Source: Candidatus Manganitrophaceae bacterium (GTDB taxonomy: Bacteria > Nitrospirota > Nitrospiria > SBBL01 > Manganitrophaceae). From it: a DNA stretch of 10,439 bases. Location of the stretch: positions 1 through 10,439 of the forward strand of contig SCUR01000487.1 in assembly GCA_004297235.1 (NCBI GenBank), written 5' to 3'. The position numbers were made by a program, and so were the translations under genes. Of the stretch, positions 6,305 to 10,439 are shown piece by piece (the stretch's first letter is position 1; each line of letters begins with the position of its first letter). The notes beneath the pieces were generated by a model, which saw only the letters and a program-made list of their open reading frames with translations, did no database searches and was not told where the DNA came from.

Positions 6305-8277
6305 TTCCCTAATCGAATCGCCCGATCCTCATTTTGGGGAGAGGCGCCGATCCCGAGCTTGATAAACTCGAGGACGGAGGCGGCGATGCGCTCTGCGTCA
6401 AGTCCGAGTTTCTCGCGAAGGATCCGCTGCGCTCCATGCTCAATGAACTGATCGGGGATTCCAATCCGCCGAACGTCCACCGGGGGGATCCGTCCCGCAC
6501 TCTTCTCCTCCTCCAACAGGGCGAGGACCGACTCGCCGAACCCGCCCGACAGGGCATGCTCTTCCAGGGTGACGATCCGGCGACACCGCTGGGCGATTAA
6601 GGCCAGCAGCTCCCGATCGATCGGCTTGGCGAAGCGCGCATTCACGACGGCGACGGAGAACCCCTCCCCCTCCAGAAGCGCGGCGGCGGCCAGGGCCGGA
6701 TAGACCATGTTCCCGAGGGCCACCAAAGCGACATCGATCTCACCGGCGGCCGATCCATTCTCCAGGCCCTCGGCGGTGAGGTCTCCTCGCAGGAGCTCCC
6801 CCTTCCCGATCGGAAGCGGCATCGCCGGCTCTTCGAGGGGAACACCGATCGCCTCCCCCCTCGGATAACGGATCGCCGCCGGCCCGGGATGCTTCAGGGC
6901 GGTGGCCAACATCCGTTGAAGTTCATTCTCGTCTTTCGGGGCCATCAGAACCATATTGGGAATGGTCTTCAGGTAGGCGATGTCGAGCACGCCGTTGTGG
7001 GTCGGTCCATCTTCGCCGACCAATCCGGCCCGATCGAGGCAAAAGAGAACCGGCAAATTTTGGAGGGCCACGTCATGAACGATCTGATCGTACGCCCGCT
7101 GCAAAAAGGTCGAATAGATCGCCACCACCGGACGAAGGCCGTCCGCCGCCATCCCGGCCGCCAGGGTCACCCCGTGCTGCTCCGCGATGCCGACATCGTA
7201 AAAGCGATCGGGAAATTCCTTGGCGAATTTGCTGAGGCCGGTCCCTTCCGGCATCGCCGCCGTGATGGCGACGATCCGCCGATCTTCCTTCGCCAGCGCG
7301 ATCAATTGCTTTGCAAAGATCCCGGTGTAGCTGGGGGCCGACGATTTCTTTTTAACGAGGCCGGTCGACAGATCGAAGGCGGCGGTGCCGTGGAAGCCGG
7401 CCGGATCGCCTTCGGCGGGGGCATAGCCCTTCCCCTTCTTGGTGATCAGATGGACCAGCAGCGGCCCTTCCAGCTCTTTCACATTCTCGAAGGTGGTGAG
7501 CAGATGGTCGAGCCGGTGCCCGTCGATCGGGCCGATATATCGAAAGCCCATCTCTTCGAAGAGAAGCCCCGGGGTAATCAATCCCTTCACCGACTCCTCG
7601 GCCCGGCGGGCCGCCTTGAGCATCGGCCGGCCGATCTTCGGAATGGTCTTCAGGAGCTCCGCCGTCTCGTTTCGAACCTTCGTATAAAGCGGACCGGTGA
7701 TGATGCGCGCCAGGTAGGCCGAGAGCGCGCCGACGTTTTTGGAGATCGACATCTCGTTGTCGTTGAGCACCACGATCATGTTGCGCCGGAGCGCCCCCGC
7801 GTGGTTGAGCGCCTCATACGCCATCCCGGCGGTCATCGCGCCGTCGCCGATGATCGAGACGACATGATATTTCCCCCCCTGGTGATCCCGCGCCTCCACC
7901 ATGCCGAGGGCCGCGGAGATCGCCGTCCCCGCGTGGCCGGCGCCGAAGGTGTCATAAGGGCTCTCCGCCCGAGAGAGAAAGCCGCTGATCCCCTGGTATT
8001 GCCGGATCGTATGAAACTGATCGCGCCGGCCGGTAAGAAGCTTATGGGGATAGGCCTGATGTCCGGTGTCCCAGACGAAGCGATCTTGCGGCGGGTCGAA
8101 GACCGCGTGGAGCGCGATCGTCAACTCCACCGCTCCCAGACTCGCACCGAGATGGCCCCCCTTGTCGGCGACCACCGCGAGGATCGTCTCCCGGATCTCC
8201 TGCGCCAGCTGAGGGAGCGATTCTCTCGGAATCTTTTTTAAATCCTTCGGACTGTTGATCTGATCGAGTAAACTCAT
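6301..8277 (-). CDS. dxs: 1-deoxy-D-xylulose-5-phosphate synthase
   Basis: A 658-residue thiamine-diphosphate enzyme that condenses pyruvate and glyceraldehyde 3-phosphate to DXP, the first step of the MEP isoprenoid pathway in the cytoplasm. Visible landmarks are His42 in GGHLGASLG; DTGHQAYPHK at 70-79; the ThDP/Mg site GDGAMTAG at 144-151 with Asn172 in LNDNEMSIS; Glu366 in GIAEQH, which activates the cofactor; RAYDQ at 394-398; and EDGPTHNG at 422-429. The C-terminal transketolase domain follows from about residue 515. It is somewhat longer than the usual 620-640 residues because of extra sequence around 490-512 and a short tail. ATG 8277 has a GAGGT site just upstream. It follows ispA after 67 bp containing a heptad array, and it overlaps tlyA by four bases. 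Confidence 0.98.
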   Translation of the reverse strand: MSLLDQINSPKDLKKIPRESLPQLAQEIRETILAVVADKGGHLGASLGAVELTIALHAVFDPPQDRFVWDTGHQAYPHKLLTGRRDQFHTIRQYQGISGFLSRAESPYDTFGAGHAGTAISAALGMVEARDHQGGKYHVVSIIGDGAMTAGMAYEALNHAGALRRNMIVVLNDNEMSISKNVGALSAYLARIITGPLYTKVRNETAELLKTIPKIGRPMLKAARRAEESVKGLITPGLLFEEMGFRYIGPIDGHRLDHLLTTFENVKELEGPLLVHLITKKGKGYAPAEGDPAGFHGTAAFDLSTGLVKKKSSAPSYTGIFAKQLIALAKEDRRIVAITAAMPEGTGLSKFAKEFPDRFYDVGIAEQHGVTLAAGMAADGLRPVVAIYSTFLQRAYDQIVHDVALQNLPVLFCLDRAGLVGEDGPTHNGVLDIAYLKTIPNMVLMAPKDENELQRMLATALKHPGPAAIRYPRGEAIGVPLEEPAMPLPIGKGELLRGDLTAEGLENGSAAGEIDVALVALGNMVYPALAAAALLEGEGFSVAVVNARFAKPIDRELLALIAQRCRRIVTLEEHALSGGFGESVLALLEEEKSAGRIPPVDVRRIGIPDQFIEHGAQRILREKLGLDAERIAASVLEFIKLGIGASPQNEDRAIRLGK

Positions 8278-8313
8278 GCAACCTCACAAGATGAAGCCCT
8301 CAGCGAATCTCTA

Positions 8314-8340
8314 TGCTGACTGCTGACGGCTGACCGCCGT
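8314..8340 (+). repeat. Heptad repeat array (NGCTGAC family) with stem-loop
   Basis: Three phased 7-bp units: TGCTGAC at 8314, TGCTGAC at 8321 and GGCTGAC at 8328, then a decayed unit. ACGGC at 8326-8330 and GCCGT at 8336-8340 form a stem with a 5-nt loop. The stem-loop begins five bases after the ispA stop on the minus strand and has no U-tract, so it resembles a transcript-stabilising or processing hairpin more than a terminator. Transcription must probably pass it to reach dxs. Confidence 0.72.
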
Positions 8341-8344
8341 ATTT

Positions 8345-9247
8345 CTACTTCTTCCGCTCGACCATGTAGAGCGCCAAGGACCGAAGCGCTTTGGCCTCCG
8401 GCCCGAACCCGTTCAGCTCCGCCACCGCCTCTTCGACCAAGACCTGGGCCTCCTTCTTGGACCGCTCCAAACCGATCAGCCGGGGATAGGTCCACTTCTC
8501 CTTGGCCTCGTCTTGGCCGACCGACTTACCCAAATCCTTCTCCTCCCCTTCAATGTCCAAGACATCATCGGCGATTTGGAAGGCGAGCCCGACCTTCTCC
8601 CCGTAGCGGGTCAGGGAAGAGAGCTTTTTGGGAGAGGCGCCGCCGAGGAGACCGCCGATGCGAACCGAGGCCCGGATCAGCGCCCCCGTCTTATGGGTAT
8701 GGATGTAGTGAAGCTGTTCCAAGTCGATCGACTTCTTTCCTTCCGATTGGATATCGACCAGCTGTCCGCCGACCATCCCGGTGCTGCCGGCGGCCGATCC
8801 CAGCTCGAGCATGACCGAGAGGATCTTCTTATGCGAAATCGAGCCGGTCACCCCCTTCTCGGCGATCAGGGTAAACGCGGCGGTCAGAAGGGCGTCGCCC
8901 GCCAGGATCGCGGTGCTCTCCCCGAACATCTTATGATTCGTCAATTTGCCGCGGCGATAGTCGTCGTTATCCATCGCCGGCAGATCGTCGTGGATCAGCG
9001 AGTAGGTATGGATCAATTCAATCGCGGCCGCGTAGGGAAGGACCGTCTCTCTCCGGCCGCCGACCGACTCCGCCGCCGCCAGACAAAGAATCGGCCGAAG
9101 CCGCTTTCCTCCCGCGAAAAGAGAATAACGCATCGCCTCATGGATCAACGCCGGCGGGCATTTCGCACTCGGAAGATACGATTGGAGGAGACGATCGACC
9201 TCCGCTTGGCGCTCCCGGAGGTACCCCTTGAGCGTCTCTTTATCCAT
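8345..9247 (-). CDS. ispA: Short-chain polyprenyl diphosphate synthase (FPP/GGPP synthase, IspA type)
   Basis: A 300-residue all-helical prenyltransferase that joins isopentenyl diphosphate to allylic diphosphates. The IPP-binding GGKRLRP is at 46-52. The first Asp-rich motif DDLPAMD is at 87-93, with the two extra residues typical of bacterial (type II) farnesyl diphosphate synthases. The second, DDVLD, is at 227-231. HKTGAL at 185-190 and the GKSVGQDEAKEKWTYP block (240-255) also match. Tyr82 and Ser83, five and four residues before the first Asp, are as in E. coli IspA as I recall it. This favours FPP as product, but chain length cannot be proved from sequence. Its ATG overlaps the xseB stop by eight bases, with GGAGGAG upstream. 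It uses the products of the pathway begun by the adjacent dxs. Confidence 0.96.
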   Translation of the reverse strand: MDKETLKGYLRERQAEVDRLLQSYLPSAKCPPALIHEAMRYSLFAGGKRLRPILCLAAAESVGGRRETVLPYAAAIELIHTYSLIHDDLPAMDNDDYRRGKLTNHKMFGESTAILAGDALLTAAFTLIAEKGVTGSISHKKILSVMLELGSAAGSTGMVGGQLVDIQSEGKKSIDLEQLHYIHTHKTGALIRASVRIGGLLGGASPKKLSSLTRYGEKVGLAFQIADDVLDIEGEEKDLGKSVGQDEAKEKWTYPRLIGLERSKKEAQVLVEEAVAELNGFGPEAKALRSLALYMVERKK

Positions 9248-9512
9248 GAGACGACTTCTCCTCCCGGACGGAGGCTTCCGGATCGGACTCTTTCAATTCG
9301 AACGGTCGGGCTCTCCGCTTCCCGTCTTTATCCTGAACCAGGATCTCGACTTTTTTTTCGGCTTCATCGAGCATCTTCAAGCAGTTCTTCGACAGACGGA
9401 TTCCCTCCTCGAAAACCTTGAGGGACTCCTCCAGGGGAAGATCTCCTTTTTCGAGCGATTTCACCGCCTCTTCCAACCGAGAAAGGGCCTCTTCAAATTT
9501 CAAATTCGCCAC
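9240..9512 (-). CDS. xseB: Exodeoxyribonuclease VII small subunit
   Basis: A 90-residue protein with the XseB signature: KFEEALSRLEEAVKSLE near the start, GDLPLEESLKVFEEGI at 23-38, and CLKMLDEAEKKVEIL. Several copies bind XseA to form exonuclease VII, which degrades single-stranded DNA from both ends. The chain is two amphipathic helices with a charged tail from about residue 61, slightly longer than typical. The start is GTG 9512 with a GGAG site about five bases upstream. The gene is the first after the promoter at 9599-9626 and overlaps ispA by eight bases. It is separated from xseA by yjbQ and a 238-bp spacer. Confidence 0.95.
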   Translation of the reverse strand: MANLKFEEALSRLEEAVKSLEKGDLPLEESLKVFEEGIRLSKNCLKMLDEAEKKVEILVQDKDGKRRARPFELKESDPEASVREEKSSHG

Positions 9513-9598
9513 GCCGTCTCCACCCGATCTCCCCGCAAAATCAGGATCTTTGCGAAGGACATCCTTCTCAAATCGCCCGCCCCCGAAAAACCTCTTCC

Positions 9599-9626
9599 AT
9601 TATACAAGAGAGCGGCGGAAGGTCAA
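9599..9626 (-). promoter_or_regulatory. Sigma-70-type promoter for xseB-ispA-dxs-tlyA
   Basis: On the minus strand a -35 box TTGACC (9626-9621) and a perfect -10 box TATAAT (9604-9599) are separated by 16 bp. A start site near 9592 would leave a leader of about 80 nt before the xseB GTG. No operator or riboswitch is recognised in the leader. It is the best promoter in the window and suggests that the isoprenoid operon is transcribed independently of xseA-yjbQ. Confidence 0.78.
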
Positions 9627-9710
9627 GTAATTTTTCTCCTAGAAGGGGCCGGAAATCGCTGTAGCGAAATGGTTTGGACGCAGCGGCCGAGAGAGGACGT
9701 CGGTTGATCC

Positions 9711-9735
9711 GAAGAGAGACCCGCCCCGGGAGCGG
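9711..9735 (-). terminator. Possible weak terminator after yjbQ
   Basis: Sixteen bases after the yjbQ stop, the minus strand carries CCGCTC, loop CCG, then GGGCGG (9735-9721): a 6-bp GC-rich stem with one G-U pair. It is followed by the pyrimidine-rich but U-poor run GTCTCTCTTC. The position fits an end for the xseA-yjbQ transcript ahead of the promoter at 9626, but the tail is not canonical. Confidence 0.35.
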
Positions 9736-9750
9736 AGCAAACGGACAAAG

Positions 9751-10173
9751 CTACTCCCCGACCAGATGCGCCAGGATGGTCCGCGCGTGGCCGGCGGAGC
9801 GATGTTCATAAAGAAAAATCCCCTGCCAGGTGCCGAGGGCGGGACGGCCCTGCCGGACCGGGATCGACAAGGAGACGGCGGTGAGCGCCGACCGGACATG
9901 CGCCGGCATATCGTCGGGCCCTTCGGTGGTGTGGCGGAAGAGAGGATCTCCCTGCGGGACCAGGCGGTTGAAGAAGCGCTCCAGATCGCGCAAGACCTCC
10001 GGGTCGGCGTTCTCCTGAATCAAGAGCGACGCCGAGGTGTGCTGAATGTAAAGAGACAAGAGTCCATTTTGAATCGGATGGCTCCGAAACCACCGTTCGA
10101 CCTCGTCGGTGATCTCGTAAAGCCCTCGCCCGGAAGTCTTGATAGAAATCTCGCCGTTCTTCTGTTGAATCAC
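9751..10173 (-). CDS. yjbQ: YjbQ/UPF0047 family protein
   Basis: A 140-residue protein of the YjbQ (UPF0047) family, small trimeric beta proteins. Some members have weak thiamine-phosphate synthase activity, and the physiological role is unsettled. All signature blocks are present: HTSASLLIQENADPEVLRD (45-63), the His81 region with EGPDDMPAHVRSAL (84-97), and GTWQGIFLYEHR (114-125). The conserved His45, His81, His92 and His125 could form the metal or phosphate site seen in the family. No signal peptide is present. The start is GTG 10173, which overlaps the xseA stop as GTGA, with a GGGAG site about seven bases upstream, so it is translationally coupled to xseA. Its place between xseA and xseB is unusual. 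A thiamine link to the ThDP enzyme DXS is tempting but unproven. Confidence 0.93.
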   Translation of the reverse strand: MIQQKNGEISIKTSGRGLYEITDEVERWFRSHPIQNGLLSLYIQHTSASLLIQENADPEVLRDLERFFNRLVPQGDPLFRHTTEGPDDMPAHVRSALTAVSLSIPVRQGRPALGTWQGIFLYEHRSAGHARTILAHLVGE

Positions 10174-10439
10174 GCCGAATCTCCCTCCTTCGGTACAGAC
10201 TCCTCCTCCGGCCCTCTCTTCTCTTTCACCAAGCAGATTAGCCTTCCACGATGGAGGGTGATTTCAACTTGATCATCGAGGGCCACCGCGTCAGCCGATC
10301 GGACGACCTCTTGAGAAGGAACCTTTCGGGTAATGCTGTAACCGCGCTCCAGGATATTCAGGGGGCTGAGGATGTTGAGTTGAACCATCTGTGACTGAAC
10401 CGCGCGCCGCTTCTGCAGAATGAGTCCGCTCCCCTCCTG
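10170..10439 (-). CDS. xseA: Exodeoxyribonuclease VII large subunit, C-terminal part
   Basis: The last 89 codons of a gene that enters from the right edge. The frame is open to the window end, through codons reading LILQKRRAVQSQMVQL. It then continues into LNILSPLNILERGYSITRK, the hallmark of the XseA C-terminal domain, where a coiled coil is followed by an LSPL...LERGY motif. The small beta-domain pattern ...LDDQVEITLHRGRL also matches the family's end (DQVxxxLxxGxL). The final 20 residues are charged and variable. XseA is the catalytic subunit of exonuclease VII, and the catalytic domain lies outside the window. Its TGA overlaps the yjbQ GTG. The recurring order xseA-xseB-ispA supports the call. 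Confidence 0.93.
   Translation of the reverse strand, partial: QEGSGLILQKRRAVQSQMVQLNILSPLNILERGYSITRKVPSQEVVRSADAVALDDQVEITLHRGRLICLVKEKRGPEEESVPKEGDSA

Noticed and set aside
6889..8241. Long plus-strand open frame (450 codons) opposite dxs.
   Set aside because: It is the antisense of an unmistakable DXS gene. It has no motifs, and its His- and Arg-rich composition is typical of shadow frames in GC-rich genomes.

Overview
All recognisable genes in this GC-rich window lie on the minus strand, so transcription runs from position 10439 down to 1. The organism is a Gram-negative bacterium: it has an outer-membrane secretin with a lipoprotein signal, a type II pseudopilin, and the MEP isoprenoid enzyme DXS. 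The order xseA / xseB / ispA / dxs / tlyA is common in Deltaproteobacteria-like and Nitrospirota-like lineages. That placement is an inference, and no genus can be named from the sequence alone.

Layout in the direction of transcription. (i) 10439-9751: the C-terminal end of xseA (exonuclease VII large subunit), coupled by a GTGA overlap to a YjbQ/UPF0047 gene. (ii) 9750-9513: a spacer with a weak terminator-like hairpin and a near-consensus sigma-70 promoter (TTGACC, 16 bp, TATAAT). (iii) 9512-5519: xseB, ispA, dxs and tlyA, mostly overlapping, so one operon supplying C5 isoprenoid precursors and prenyl diphosphates together with a DNA-repair subunit and an rRNA methyltransferase. (iv) 5428-4511: an NAD-dependent nucleotide-sugar epimerase. 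(v) 4389-1550: a secretin lipoprotein with N-terminal TPR-like helices and a C-terminal cohesin-like domain, coupled by an ATGA overlap to a GspG-like pseudopilin. (vi) 1467-1: a very basic 74-residue protein, a patatin-like (RssA/YlbK-type) hydrolase, and the start of a DUF4177-like gene that runs off the window edge.

The most unusual feature lies outside the genes. Five intergenic spacers (about 133-217, 1210-1237, 4413-4505, 5466-5493 and 8314-8340) each carry a short degenerate tandem array with an exact 7-bp period, in three unit families: TCCGCAA-like, GTGAGGC-like and NGCTGAC-like. Each array contains or borders an inverted repeat able to fold into a stem-loop. I know of no named element that matches. 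The secretin-cohesin fusion is the most unusual protein.
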